A DNA stretch of 64,000 nucleotides from CAVVYV01 sp963752585 (lineage in GTDB: Bacteria; Actinomycetota; Thermoleophilia; Solirubrobacterales; 70-9). This document shows, one piece after another, positions 56,583 to 64,000 of this stretch. Under the pieces are notes generated by a model that saw only the letters and a program-made list of their open reading frames with translations, was not told where the DNA came from and did not search any database. Each line of letters starts with the position of its first letter. Within the stretch, counting starts at the first letter, position 1. The stretch spans positions 496,001 to 560,000 of the forward strand of contig CAVVYV010000008.1 in NCBI GenBank assembly GCA_963752585.1, given 5' to 3'. The position numbers were made by a program, and so were the translations under genes.

Positions 56583-57108
56583 ATGCCGGAGACACTCGAG
56601 CGAATCGATCTCCCCGAGGAGCTGACCGCCCCCGAGGAGTCTTTAGTTCCTCCCGCGCCCCCCGAGGGCCTCGACACCCTCCTCTACGAGCACGACGAGC
56701 GCGCCGCCCGCGCCGATCTTCGCCGCCAGATCGCCGCGCTGGAGGCGGCTCTCGGCACGGCTGTTCGGCTCCGCCTTCCCCCGGACCGGGATCGAGTTCG
56801 CGGTCGCCGCCCCCGGCGGCGGCCCCGGATCCTCTCGGTGGACGAGCTGGAACGGGTCCGGGACGCGCTCGCGGCGCGCCTCGAGGAGGTCAAGGGCAGA
56901 CTCGCCCACCACACCTCGGTCGAGGAGGAGAACCGCCTGCTGATCGAGGAGATGGCCGCCGATCCCGCCGCCCACAAGTGGATCAGGGTCTCCAACGAGG
57001 ACATCGGCGAGCCCGGCTGCCGTCACTGGCACTCACGCCCGCGCTGGGGGCTGCTCGGGATGCTGAAGGGCTGGTGGCGGGTCCGCGTCTCCTCCGGTTG
57101 TCCGTTAG
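56583..57108 (+). CDS. Conserved-looking protein of unknown function, frame breaks
   Basis: About 173 residues. ATG 56583 has GGAGGAGGGG 8 bp before it. The N-terminal 60 residues are acidic. A helix LRRQIAALEAALG is followed, after compensating breaks at 56758-56815, by LFGSAFPRTGIEFAVAAPGGG. RILSVDELERVRDALAARLEEVKGRL forms a coiled-coil-like helix; then a compact Trp/His-rich end (HKWIRVSNEDIGEPGCRHWHS, GMLKGWWRVRVSSGCP). I place the stop at TAG 57106-57108, assuming one more inserted base; as written the frame continues into the next gene. No family recognised. Confidence 0.55.
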
Positions 57109-57109
57109 C

Positions 57110-57130
57110 CGAGGGGCTACGGCCCCCTCG
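57110..57130 (+). terminator. Hairpin terminator after the 56583 gene
   Basis: CGAGGGG at 57110-57116, loop CTACGGC, CCCCTCG at 57124-57130: a perfect 7-bp stem directly after the proposed stop, supporting the placement of the gene end. The next ATG is at 57139. Confidence 0.5.
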
Positions 57131-57138
57131 CACCCCTG

Positions 57139-57648
57139 ATGGCAAGCAAACGGCAGCGGCGGAAGCGTCGCCGGCGCCTGGAGGGTGCCGGGGACGAGCC
57201 GGTGTCCACGGACCCGCCGGCGGTCCAGCCGCGGCCGAGCCGACCCCGTCCGCGCGCCGCACCGACGGGCCGCCGCCGGCGCCGTGGGGCTCGTTCCCGC
57301 TCTCGGAGCTGGTCGTAGTCGTCGCGATCGTCTTCCTGGTCGCCGGCTTCTTCGTCGCCCCGCCTCGCGGCGCGGTGTTGATCGGCGCCGGCCTCGTTCT
57401 CGGCTCGCTGGCGGGGCTCGAGCTCGCGGTCCGCGAGCACTTCGCCGGCTATCGCTCCCATACCCTGCTGCTCGCCGGCGCGATCGGGGTGGCGGTGGTC
57501 GCCGCGCTCTACGTCTCCGGGGCGGTGATCGCGGGCGTCGCGCTGCTGGCCGGGCATCGCCGCCTTCGCCGCCTTCGGCTGGCTCCTCGCCTCGGCCTTC
57601 CGGAGGCGCTCGGGCGGAGCGCTGTTTCGCTTCAAGGGCGGGCCGTGA
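57139..57648 (+). CDS. Basic-tailed polytopic membrane protein, frame breaks
   Basis: About 168 residues. MASKRQRRKRRRRLEGAGDE is strikingly basic, followed by a Pro-rich linker. Four hydrophobic helices follow: ELVVVVAIVFLVAGFFVAP, AVLIGAGLVLGSLAGLELAV, TLLLAGAIGVAVVAALYVSG, and, after a break at 57554 (GGGC), IAAFAAFGWLLASAFRRRSGG. The end is FRFKGGP. The frame between linker and first helix also needs correction near 57270. No family recognised. The stop lies in the loop of a 9-bp hairpin. Confidence 0.6.
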
Positions 57649-57659
57649 CCGGCCCGCCC
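57636..57659. terminator. Bidirectional terminator: 9-bp GC stem containing the stop codon in its loop
   Basis: GGGCGGGCC at 57636-57644, loop GTGACC, GGCCCGCCC at 57651-57659. It sits between the convergent membrane protein and mIHF genes; the TGA of the former is in the loop. Confidence 0.6.
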
Positions 57660-57673
57660 CCTCGCGATCGTCC

Positions 57674-58103
57674 TTAGGCGGTCGCCACTGGCGCCGGCGG
57701 TCTTCGCCTGCAGCGCCCTGACCAGGATCCCCACCTGACGCTCGGTCAGGGTCCCGAGGCGCTTGCCCTCGCTCAGCCCGATCGAGGTGAGCAGCTTCCG
57801 GGCGCGCGCCCGGCCCCAGCGGCGCTGGCTGCGGAGCAGCTCGCTCAGGGTCATGCTCTCGACCTCCCACGGGCGCTCGATCACGGTGTCGATCACGCAT
57901 CGCCGGCCCGCCCCGATGTCGCGCTTCAGCGCCGCGCGGGCAAGCCGGACCTGATTGGCGCGGGCGAGAGCCTGCATGCACTGGGCGTCGCCGCCTCCGA
58001 CGGGAGTCTCGCGCTCGACCGGCCGTTCGACGCGATCGGGTTCAACGGAACGGCGGGTCGGTAGTGCGGGATGCGCAGGGGCAATCGTCGTGGCAGCGGA
58101 CAT
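57674..58103 (-). CDS. mihF: Actinobacterial integration host factor (mIHF-like)
   Basis: About 142 residues from ATG 58103 (GAGGAGGGAG ribosome site). A 40-residue Pro/Glu-rich extension precedes the mIHF core: ALARANQVRLARAALKRDIG (long basic helix), MTLSELLRSQRRWGRARARKLLTSIGLSEGKRLGTLTERQ, read as adjoining parts, with the helix-hairpin-like DNA-binding GRARARKLL and the closing helix VGILVRAL. A nucleoid-associated DNA-bending protein. The frame as written runs far past the family length; TAA 57674-57676 is reached if one base is removed near 57690 and is proposed as the real end. Confidence 0.75.
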
Positions 58104-58161
58104 CGTTCTCCCTCCTCAGCGGTGATCAGGAATTAGCGGGGCTGATTTTTTGCCGGCGACG

Positions 58162-58188
58162 CCCCCGGCGCTCTTGGCGAGCCGGGGG
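58162..58188 (-). other. Strong hairpin in the 5' leader of mihF
   Basis: CCCCCGGC at 58162-58169 pairs perfectly with GCCGGGGG at 58181-58188 across 11 bases, which themselves can form a small inner stem (GCTC/GAGC). A T6 run lies at 58145-58151 on the plus strand. On the mihF transcript this is a stem-loop about 60 bases before the start, followed by an A6 run. Possible RNA stability or translation control element. Confidence 0.45.
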
Positions 58189-58255
58189 AAGGGACGGGCC
58201 TCTCCTTACTTCTTTCCGTCCGCTCCCTGCCCCGGAAGCGCGCGGCGAGGCGAAA

Positions 58256-58283
58256 CTTATCTAGCCAACCGCGCGACGGTCAA
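58256..58283 (-). promoter_or_regulatory. Candidate mihF promoter
   Basis: On the minus strand, TTGACC (58283-58278) and GATAAG (58261-58256) are separated by 16 bp. The -35 matches five of six consensus bases and the -10 four of six. It overlaps the 3' end of the upstream PLP-enzyme gene. Confidence 0.4.
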
Positions 58284-59634
58284 CACCAAAAAATTCATCC
58301 CGTTCGCTAAGAGCAGATGTTTTGTTTCGGCCCGATCGAGCGGCTACGAGATCGTGCGCCGGTTGCATCCGCGACGATCTGGCCGCCGGGGCCTCATCGC
58401 CGCCCGTCGGGAGCTCCGGGAAACGTCCCTTGACCTCGGCGAAGACCTCCAGGGCTCGATCGAGCTGGCTCCTCTCGTGGGTCGCCATCAGGCTGGTCCG
58501 CAGCAGCGCTCCCCCGGGCGGCACCGCCGGGTGGATCGCGACGTTGGTGTAGACGCCGGCCTCGAACAGGGCCTTCCAGAGCAGGACCGCCTGCCAGTCC
58601 TCGCCGACGATCACCGGAACCACGGGTGTGGTCGCCTCGCGGCCATCCGGGAGCGTCCCCGGCTCGACCACCTTCAAGCCCAGACTCGTGGAATCCCTGA
58701 CGCAGGTAGGCGGCGTTCTCGAGCAGCCGCGACATCAGCTCCGGGCCCCTCGCTGCGGATGATCCGCAGCGCCCCGAGAGCGGCGCCGACCGCGGCGGGG
58801 ACCGCGGAGGCGCTGAAGATGAACGAGCGGGAGGCGATCCGAAGGTACTCGATCACCTCCGCCGAGCCGGCGATGAAGCCGCCGCAGGAGGCGAGGCTCT
58901 TGGAGAAGGTCCCCATCCGCAGGTCGACGGCGTCCTCGAGGCCGAAGAGCTCGCAGGCGCCGGCGCCGCGCTCACCGAGCACGCCGACCCCGTGGGCCTC
59001 GTCGACCATCAGCCGGGCGCCGTGACGCCGGGTGAGCTCGACGATCGCCGGCAGGTCGCAGACGTCCCCCTCCATCGAGAAGACGCCGTCGACGATCACC
59101 AGGGTGCCGCTGCCGTCGGCCACGGCCCGCTCGAGCATCGTCTCCAGCTTGTCCATCCGGTTGTGGCGGAAGGGCCGCATCCGGGCGCCGGAGAGCTTGC
59201 AGCCGTCGAGGATCGAGGCGTGGTCGCCCGAGTCGCAGATCACGGTGTCGCCGGGCTCGAGGATGGCGCTGATCGCGCCCAGGTTCGACTGGTAGCCGGT
59301 GGTGAAGACGATCGCGTCCTCGGTCCCCATCCACTCGGCCAGCTCCCGCTCCAGCTCGAGGTGCATCGGGGTGGTGCCGTTGAGCAGGCGCGAGCCGGTC
59401 ACCCCGGTGCCGTAGGCCTCGAGCGCGTCACGGGCCGCCTGCTTCACCCGCTCGTCGGTGGTCAGCCCCAGGTAGTTGTTGGAGCCGAGCATGATCGTCT
59501 CCCGGCCCTCCATCTCGACCACCGGGCCCGGCCTGCGACTCGAGGATCCGGAAATAGGGAAGGAGGTCGCCCTCCTTCGCGGCCTCGAGCTGCTCGGCGC
59601 GGTCGTGGGTGCGGACCTTCTCGAAGACGTCCAC
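58261..59634 (-). CDS. AONS/KBL-type alpha-oxoamine synthase (PLP enzyme), frame breaks
   Basis: About 457 residues. GTG 59634 begins MDVFEKVRTHDRAEQLEAAK. PLP-enzyme landmarks: TIMLGSNNYLGLTTDERVKQ, YGTGVTGSRLLNGT, DGVFSMEGDVCDL, VDEAHGVGVLGERGAG and the cofactor Lys in GTFSKSLASCGGF. Relatives condense an amino acid with an acyl-CoA (BioF, Kbl, serine palmitoyltransferase); the adjacent long N-terminal segment and LLPYFRILES resemble the Kbl/SPT-like branch. Breaks near 59537, 58748 and 58690. The last 30 residues after GRFPELPTGG are non-conserved. Divergent from the acetyltransferase-like gene. Confidence 0.87.
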
Positions 59635-59749
59635 CGGTGTTGCGAGGGCGCGCGTCGGCGCGACCCGTTTACGGTGGAGTCGGCATTGCCGGAAGCATAG
59701 GTGCCACCGGCGCCCCGAGCCGATCGAGCACCTTGTAGCGTCCCCGCCC

Positions 59750-60882
59750 GTGGCAATCGAGGTGAGGCCGGTCGAGGGCCGGCGCGAGTTGACCCGCTTC
59801 ATCAAGCTGCCCGTTCCGCCTCCATCGCGGGACGCCCTGGGTGCCGCCGCTGATCTACGAGCGCCGCCAGTTCCTCGACCGCTCCAAGAACCCCTATTTC
59901 GAGCACGCCGAGGCCGAGTACTTCCTCGCCTGGCGAGACGGCGAGCCGGTCGGGCCGGATCACCGCCCAGATCGACCGGCGCTGGGACGAGTTCCAGGGC
60001 GGCAGCGACGGCCAGTTCGGCTTCATCGAGGCCGAGGACGACCCCGAGGTCTTCGCCGCCCTCCTCGAGACGGCCGAGTCATGGGTGCGTGAGCGCGGCC
60101 GCGAGCGGCTGCTCGGGCCGATGGACTTCACCACCAACGACGAGTGCGGGCTCCTGATCGAGGGCTACGACCGCCACCCGATGATCCTCGAGCCCTGGCA
60201 CCCGCCCTACTACCGGGAGCGGCTCGAGGCCCTCGGCTACGGCAAGACGATCGACCTGCTGATCTGGTGGCTGTCGCTGGGCGAGCTGAAGCAGGGCGAC
60301 CGCTTCGCCGACGCGATCCACGAGGTCGCCGACAAGGTCGAGTCCGAGCACGGGATCACGGTCCGGAACATGCGCAAGCGCGACCTCGAGGCCGAGATCG
60401 GCCGCTTCATGGAGGTCTACAACGCCGCCTGGGAGAGGAACTGGGGCTTCGTCCCGATCACCGACGAGGAGGTCGGCTTCCAGGCCAAGAACCTGAAGCA
60501 GATCATCGACGAGCGCTGGGGGTTCATCGCCGAGCGCGACGGCGAGGTTCTCGGCGCCGCCCTCACCCTTCCCGACATCAACCAGGTGACGAAGAGGATG
60601 AACGGCCGCCTGCTCCCATTCGGCTGGCTCCGGTTCCTCCTCGGCAAGCGGAAGATCGACCGGGTGCGGGTGTTCGCCCTCGGGGTGAAGCCCGAGTACC
60701 AGCACACGGGGATCGCGGCCCGCTTCTACGTCCGCCACATCGAGACCGCCGCCGAGACCGGCTCCCCGGCCGGCGACCAGGGCTGGATCCTGGAGACGAA
60801 CGAGCCGATGAACCGGGCGATGGAGGGGATGGGGGGGAAGATCGTCAAGCGCTACCGGCTGTACGAGAAGACGCTCGCCTGA
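59750..60882 (+). CDS. GNAT-like acyltransferase-fold protein, two frame breaks
   Basis: About 377 residues. GTG 59750. N-terminal EVRPVEGRRELTRFIKLP; after a break at 59811 (CCCG) FRLHRGTPWVPPLIYERRQF; after a break at 59953 (GGGC) RITAQIDRRWDEFQGG. RERLLGPMDFTTNDECGLLI and MILEPWHPPYYRERLEALGY follow; the second half has NAAWERNWGFVPITDEEV, FALGVKPEYQHTGIAARFYV, an acetyl-CoA-binding-like loop, and EPMNRAMEGMGGKIVKRYRLYEK. This two-domain layout is found in uncharacterised proteins near sphingolipid-type PLP enzymes. The divergent AONS-type gene 116 bp away suggests an acyl-lipid role, as inference only. Confidence 0.7.
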
Positions 60883-60962
60883 CGGTCTCTGGCATCGCTA
60901 GTTGCGCTCCTTCCCCTCGGCGCCGCGCTGAAACGAGCCGGGGCACCTCTTAGGATGGGCCG

Positions 60963-61248
60963 ATGGCCGAGGAGCTGCGGGAGAGCGAGGCTGGAGGTGA
61001 TCGAGGCGGGACCGGTGCGGCCGGTTCCCGCGCAGCGCCAGAGCGGCGCGATCCAGCTCTGGGGCCGCGAGGTCGGGCCGGTGGCGGTCGCCGCCACCGC
61101 CGGCGCCGCGGCCGGGGTCGCCGCGGTCGCGATCGCCCGGGCGGCGCGAGCCGAGCGCCGCCCGCCGCGGCGTGGGCTCTTCCGCCGCCGGGAGAAGGTC
61201 GTCGCCAGCCGCAGCTTCCTGGTCGACGTCCACATCCTCGGGCGTTAG
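60963..61248 (+). CDS. Small membrane protein with basic tail, one frame break
   Basis: About 94 residues from ATG 60963. After a break near 61000: LEVIEAGPVRPVPAQRQSGA, IQLWGREVGPVAVAATAGAAAGVAAVAIARAARA (adjoining parts) with one Ala/Val transmembrane helix, then RRPPRRGLFRRREKVVASRSFLVDVHILGR. Function unknown. alkA follows 9 bp later. Confidence 0.55.
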
Positions 61249-61257
61249 CTCTCGGCG

Positions 61258-62265
61258 ATGACCGCGGTGATCGAGGAGCGGGTGCTGCCGCGCTGGCCCT
61301 ACCGGCTGCCGAGGAGCAGCGGCGGCGACGGGGTGATCCGGGTGCGCGGCGATGTCGTGGAGCGGCTGCTGCACGTCGGCCAGAGTCCGGTGCGGGTGAG
61401 GAGCTGGCGCACCCGCGAGGGGTATGTCCACGTCCGGGCGGAGTCGATCGATCCGGCGAGGGTCGAGCATCCGATCCCGTTCGCCGGGGAGACGCCGCTC
61501 GAGGAGAGGGCCCCGGCGGGCGAGGCGGAGCTCGGGATCGCGATCGAGCGGATGCGGTTCGCAATCGCGGTCGAGGACGACATGGGCGAGTTCTTCCGCG
61601 CCTTCAAGCGAGATCCCCTGATCGGCCCGGGGATCCACCACATGCCCTGGGTCCGCCCGAAGCGGCGCCCGTGGCCCTGGGAGGCGCTCTGCTGGGCGAT
61701 CACCAAGCAGCTGATCGAGTCCTCGCGGGCGGCTCAGATCCAGCGGCGGATCATGCGCCGATGGGCGCCGAGCCACCTCCCCCTGGACCACGAGCCGCCG
61801 GCGCGCGGCCGCGACCCCTGGCCGCTGCGAGACGTGCCCTCGGCCGCGGTGATCGCCGGACGGGCGCCCGCGGAGCTCGCCTCGATGGATCTGAGCGAGG
61901 GCCGCTCGCTGGCGATGGTCCGCTGCGCCCGCGAGGTGGCTGCGGGGCGCGCCGATCTCTTCGACCCTGAGTCCGACCGGCGGCTGCGGGCGATCCCGGA
62001 GATCGGTCCCTGGACGATCCAATGCCTCGGCCTCGGCGGGCGCGGTGAGCCCGATTCGCTCCCGGCGGGCGATCTCGCCTACGTCAAGCTGGTCGGCTAC
62101 CTCACCGGGCTCCGGCGCCGGGCGACGGTCGAGGAGGTCGAGGAGTACTTCGCCCCATACGCCCCGTTCAGGGGGCTGGCGGGAGCCTTCGCGCTCGCGG
62201 TCTGGCACAAGGCGGCGAAGGGCGGCCCGCCGCTCCGCCGCGCCCCCGACCCGCTCGCCGCCTAG
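61258..62265 (+). CDS. alkA: DNA-3-methyladenine glycosylase II (AlkA-like)
   Basis: 335 residues, intact. The HhH-GPD fold is marked by IPEIGPWTIQCLGLG (hairpin) and LPAGDLAYVKL, whose Asp is the catalytic residue. An N-terminal beta domain (VRSWRTREGYVHVR) and the WEALCWAITKQLI helix also match AlkA. It removes alkylated bases during base-excision repair. ATG 61258; the protein is longer than E. coli AlkA (282) because of its extended N-terminal domain. Confidence 0.88.
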   Translation: MTAVIEERVLPRWPYRLPRSSGGDGVIRVRGDVVERLLHVGQSPVRVRSWRTREGYVHVRAESIDPARVEHPIPFAGETPLEERAPAGEAELGIAIERMRFAIAVEDDMGEFFRAFKRDPLIGPGIHHMPWVRPKRRPWPWEALCWAITKQLIESSRAAQIQRRIMRRWAPSHLPLDHEPPARGRDPWPLRDVPSAAVIAGRAPAELASMDLSEGRSLAMVRCAREVAAGRADLFDPESDRRLRAIPEIGPWTIQCLGLGGRGEPDSLPAGDLAYVKLVGYLTGLRRRATVEEVEEYFAPYAPFRGLAGAFALAVWHKAAKGGPPLRRAPDPLAA

Positions 62266-62308
62266 CGTCATTCAGCGGTGCCGCTTTCGCGCGGAGCAGG
62301 CGCGAGTA

Positions 62309-62914
62309 TCAGCGACGGACCCGATAGTGCATGTGGGTGACACCGCCCTCACCTTCGAGGACGCGGATGCGCTCAAGCTCGATCTGTTCGGCAGGGAGGC
62401 CCTCGAACAGACGGCGCCCCTGGCCGAAGAGCACCGGGACGACATGTAGCTCGAGCTCGTCGAGGAGGCCGGCGGCGAGCGCGAGCCGCGCGACGGCGGC
62501 ACCGTGAACGAGCACGTTCTTGTCGCCCGCTGCCCGCTTAGCCTCGGTTATCGCGGTCCCGGCGTCTTCCACGTAGGTGACGAGCGGCCACTGGCTCACG
62601 TCGATGCCGGGCTCATGGCGGCTGTAGACCCAGATCGGCACGCCGTTGTGGTGGTCACCGCCCCAGCCGCCTGCCGGCTCGAAGGTCCCCCGGCCGCCGA
62701 CGACTGCTCCGGTGTTCATCATCTCCTCCGAGACCTCGCCGTTGGCGCCAGCCAGACGGCCGACGTGGGGGCCCCTCTGATCAGGGTCGACATCCGGGAA
62801 GGCCCAGTCGTGCAGGCGGTCACCGCCGTCGCCGAGCCCGTTGTCGTCTGTTTCGTTGGGCCCGGCGATGAATCCGTCGAGGGACATTGACATGTAGAGA
62901 ACGGTCGCGGACAC
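62309..62914 (-). CDS. RibD C-terminal / dihydrofolate-reductase-like protein
   Basis: 201 residues, GTG 62914. MSMSLDGFIAGPNETDDNGLG, read as two parts, GAVVGGRGTFEP, VLVHGAAVARLALAAGLLDELELHVVPVLFGQGRRLFEGL (adjoining) are the standard motifs of this family, which binds NADPH; substrates of the solo proteins are mostly unknown. Divergent from the ArsR gene, sharing a 44-bp control region with a palindrome, and frequently associated with ArsR-SRPBCC pairs. Confidence 0.9.
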   Translation of the reverse strand: MSATVLYMSMSLDGFIAGPNETDDNGLGDGGDRLHDWAFPDVDPDQRGPHVGRLAGANGEVSEEMMNTGAVVGGRGTFEPAGGWGGDHHNGVPIWVYSRHEPGIDVSQWPLVTYVEDAGTAITEAKRAAGDKNVLVHGAAVARLALAAGLLDELELHVVPVLFGQGRRLFEGLPAEQIELERIRVLEGEGGVTHMHYRVRR

Positions 62915-62946
62915 GGCGCCTCCTGTTCTGGGTGTGGACGTGGATA

Positions 62947-62970
62947 ATCTACAACTAGATGGTTGTAGAT
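62947..62970. promoter_or_regulatory. ArsR operator overlapping the arsR-type start codon
   Basis: ATCTACAAC at 62947-62955, spacer TAGATG, GTTGTAGAT at 62962-62970: perfect 9-bp arms. The regulator's ATG (62959-62961) is inside the spacer, so binding would block both transcription and start-codon access. The site also lies 33 bp from the divergent RibD-like start. Confidence 0.65.
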
Positions 62971-63307
62971 GATCTGACTGACGAGGCCGTCGACGAGCTG
63001 TTCCATGCCCTTGCCGACCCGACCCGTCGCGACATCCTTCGCCGCTGCGCCGCCGGCGAGCCCTCGGTTTCGCGACTCGCGGAGGCTTACCCGATGAGCT
63101 TCGCGGCGGTTCAGAAGCACGTCGCGGTGATGGAGCGGGCCGGCCTGGTCACCAAGGAGCGCCGCGGGCGCGAGCAGCTCGTGCGCACCGATGCCGAGGC
63201 GGTCGGCCGCGCGCGACAGGTCCTCGACGAGCTCGAGACCGACCTGGCGCGCGCGAGTGGACCGGATGTCGGACCTGCTCGCCCAGGGCACCGAGCCAGA
63301 GGAATGA
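62959..63307 (+). CDS. ArsR-family regulator, one frame break
   Basis: About 115 residues. Winged helix-turn-helix: FHALADPTRRDILRRCAAGEPSVS, seen as adjoining motifs, then LAEAYPMSFAAVQKHVAVMERAGLVTKERRGRE. No Cys metal site, so it is not an arsenic sensor. The break near 63257 restores RVDRMSDLLAQGTEPEE before TGA 63305-63307. This subfamily regulates the SRPBCC gene next to it. The operator-like palindrome spans its own start. Confidence 0.88.
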
Positions 63308-63329
63308 ACTCAACGATGGGAGGAGCTGG

Positions 63330-63813
63330 ATGAGCGTCACCAGCGTCGACAAGGACTACGACAACCTGAGCGTCACCCTGATCGCCGATTTCGACGCTCC
63401 GATCGATCAGGTGTGGGAGCTTTGGTCGGATCCGCGCAAGCTCGAACGCTGGTGGGGCCCGCCGGGCTATCCGGCGACCGTCGGGAAGCACGACCTCACG
63501 CCCGCGCAGTGAGGTCACGTACCTGATGACCGGCCCGGAGGGCGATACGCACCGAGGGATGTGGCGCGTCACGACCGTCGATCCGCCGACCTCTCTGGAG
63601 TTCACCGACGCCTTCGCCGACAGCGACGGGAGGCCAACCGCGGACATGCCGGTCAACACGGTCAGCGTCCGGCTCACCAAGCGCGACGGCGGCACGCGGA
63701 TGGAGATGCGCTCGACGTTCGACTCCCGCGAGGACCTGGAGAAGCTGGTCGGCACGGGCATGGTCGAGGGCCTGCGAGAGGCCGTCGGCCAAATGGACGC
63801 CCTGCTCAGGTAG
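63330..63813 (+). CDS. SRPBCC/AHSA1-like protein, one frame break
   Basis: About 160 residues. ATG 63330 behind GGGAGGAG. LIADFDAPIDQVWELWSDPRKLERWWGPPGY is the AHSA1 family start, seen as adjoining motifs. A break near 63501 (CCCG) precedes LMTGPEGDTHRGMWRV, LEFTDAFADSDG and MVEGLREAVGQMDALL. It has a hydrophobic ligand cavity of the Bet v 1 type; ligand unknown. Cotranscribed with the ArsR-type regulator. The following 63814-63931 holds no recognisable gene. Confidence 0.88.
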
Positions 63814-63931
63814 CAAGACGTTCGTGCCTCCATTCGCGTGGAAGCAGGAGTTCGCGCTCGCTTCCCTGGTCTGAGAAACGGCGTTCGCTAGGCGCGGTTC
63901 CGCAGAGCCGCAAGGCCAGGCGGAAATGTCG

Positions 63932-64000
63932 CTACTCCGGCGGCGGAGGCGGGAGGAGCTCGTTGGTGAGCACCTCGTCCGCCGCGGGGACGTCGGAGAT
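63932..64000 (-). CDS. C-terminal end of a minus-strand gene (partial)
   Basis: The last 22 codons before TAG (63932-63934) read ISDVPAADEVLTNELLPPPPPE, Pro-rich at the end. The codon bias fits coding sequence, and the rest lies beyond the window. Product unknown. Confidence 0.4.
   Translation of the reverse strand: MSDVPAADEVLTNELLPPPPPE

Noticed and set aside
327..63501. Programmed +1 ribosomal frameshifting as the general explanation for the broken genes
   Set aside because: Breaks are too many, occur in unrelated house-keeping genes such as metE and glnA, and lack stimulatory elements; sequence error is far simpler.
1..64000. Mobile elements, prophage, tRNA or rRNA genes
   Set aside because: No transposase, integrase, terminal repeats, attachment site or cloverleaf was recognised on reading both strands; the DUF1469 holin-like gene is a widespread chromosomal family, not evidence of a phage.

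Overview
The window is a GC-rich chromosomal segment with strongly GC-biased third codon positions. It encodes an mIHF-type nucleoid protein, a HemQ-type coproheme decarboxylase, MCE-type ABC permeases, DUF1469/DUF3618 envelope proteins and an amt-PII-glnA cluster. Together these point to an actinobacterium, most plausibly of the class Thermoleophilia (Solirubrobacterales-like); the class is an inference from gene content. No rRNA, tRNA, transposase, prophage or CRISPR array was recognised, so this looks like a core or backbone region.

Layout. 1-4822: the end of a cytochrome P450, a GGDEF/HD-GYP cyclic-di-GMP protein and an RND/MMPL exporter. 4927-10223: a tightly packed CoA-thioester operon (enoyl-CoA hydratase, acyl-CoA carboxyltransferase, BKACE-type beta-keto acid cleavage enzyme, CaiB-type CoA-transferase, MerR regulator). 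10224-13965: an isoprenoid-like cluster with two degenerate prenyl-synthase domains, one fused to a geranylgeranyl-reductase-type flavoprotein, beside a divergent isoprenylcysteine-methyltransferase-like membrane protein. 13962-20102: MscS, a nitrilase-TetR-hydrolase-envelope operon with a TetR-type palindrome upstream, ArsC and DegV. 20128-26977: a dehydratase/epimerase, an Fe-S module (A-type carrier, monothiol glutaredoxin, BolA), a methyltransferase, a phosphodiesterase, ferredoxin reductase and HemQ. 27056-31010: a glycosyltransferase/flippase-like fusion, a collagen-like protein and a repeat-rich membrane protein. 31007-36793: hydrolase, SoxR with a clear SoxR-box promoter in front of a DUF5519 gene, metE and an aldehyde dehydrogenase. 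37012-41615: amt, PII, glnA and a PucR-type regulator. 41669-48660: an unknown secreted protein, four tandem PQQ-type sugar dehydrogenases and a lipoprotein. 48873-55863: MCE permeases and ATPase, an arginase-fold protein, a second RND exporter and a thioredoxin-fold protein. 56583-64000: small unknown proteins, mIHF, an AONS-type PLP enzyme, an acetyltransferase-like protein, AlkA and an ArsR/SRPBCC/RibD-like cassette.

Two properties cut across the window. First, about half of the genes cannot be read in one frame. Almost all breaks are single-base insertions, often turning codons such as CTG, CCG or GGC into CTTG, CCCG or GGGC. I treat these genes as functional genes with consensus errors and give the corrected extents. 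Second, convergent genes are packed so tightly that seven neighbouring pairs end on overlapping or abutting stop codons inside short palindromes (CTAG, TAGCTA, TGATCA, TCAGCTGA).
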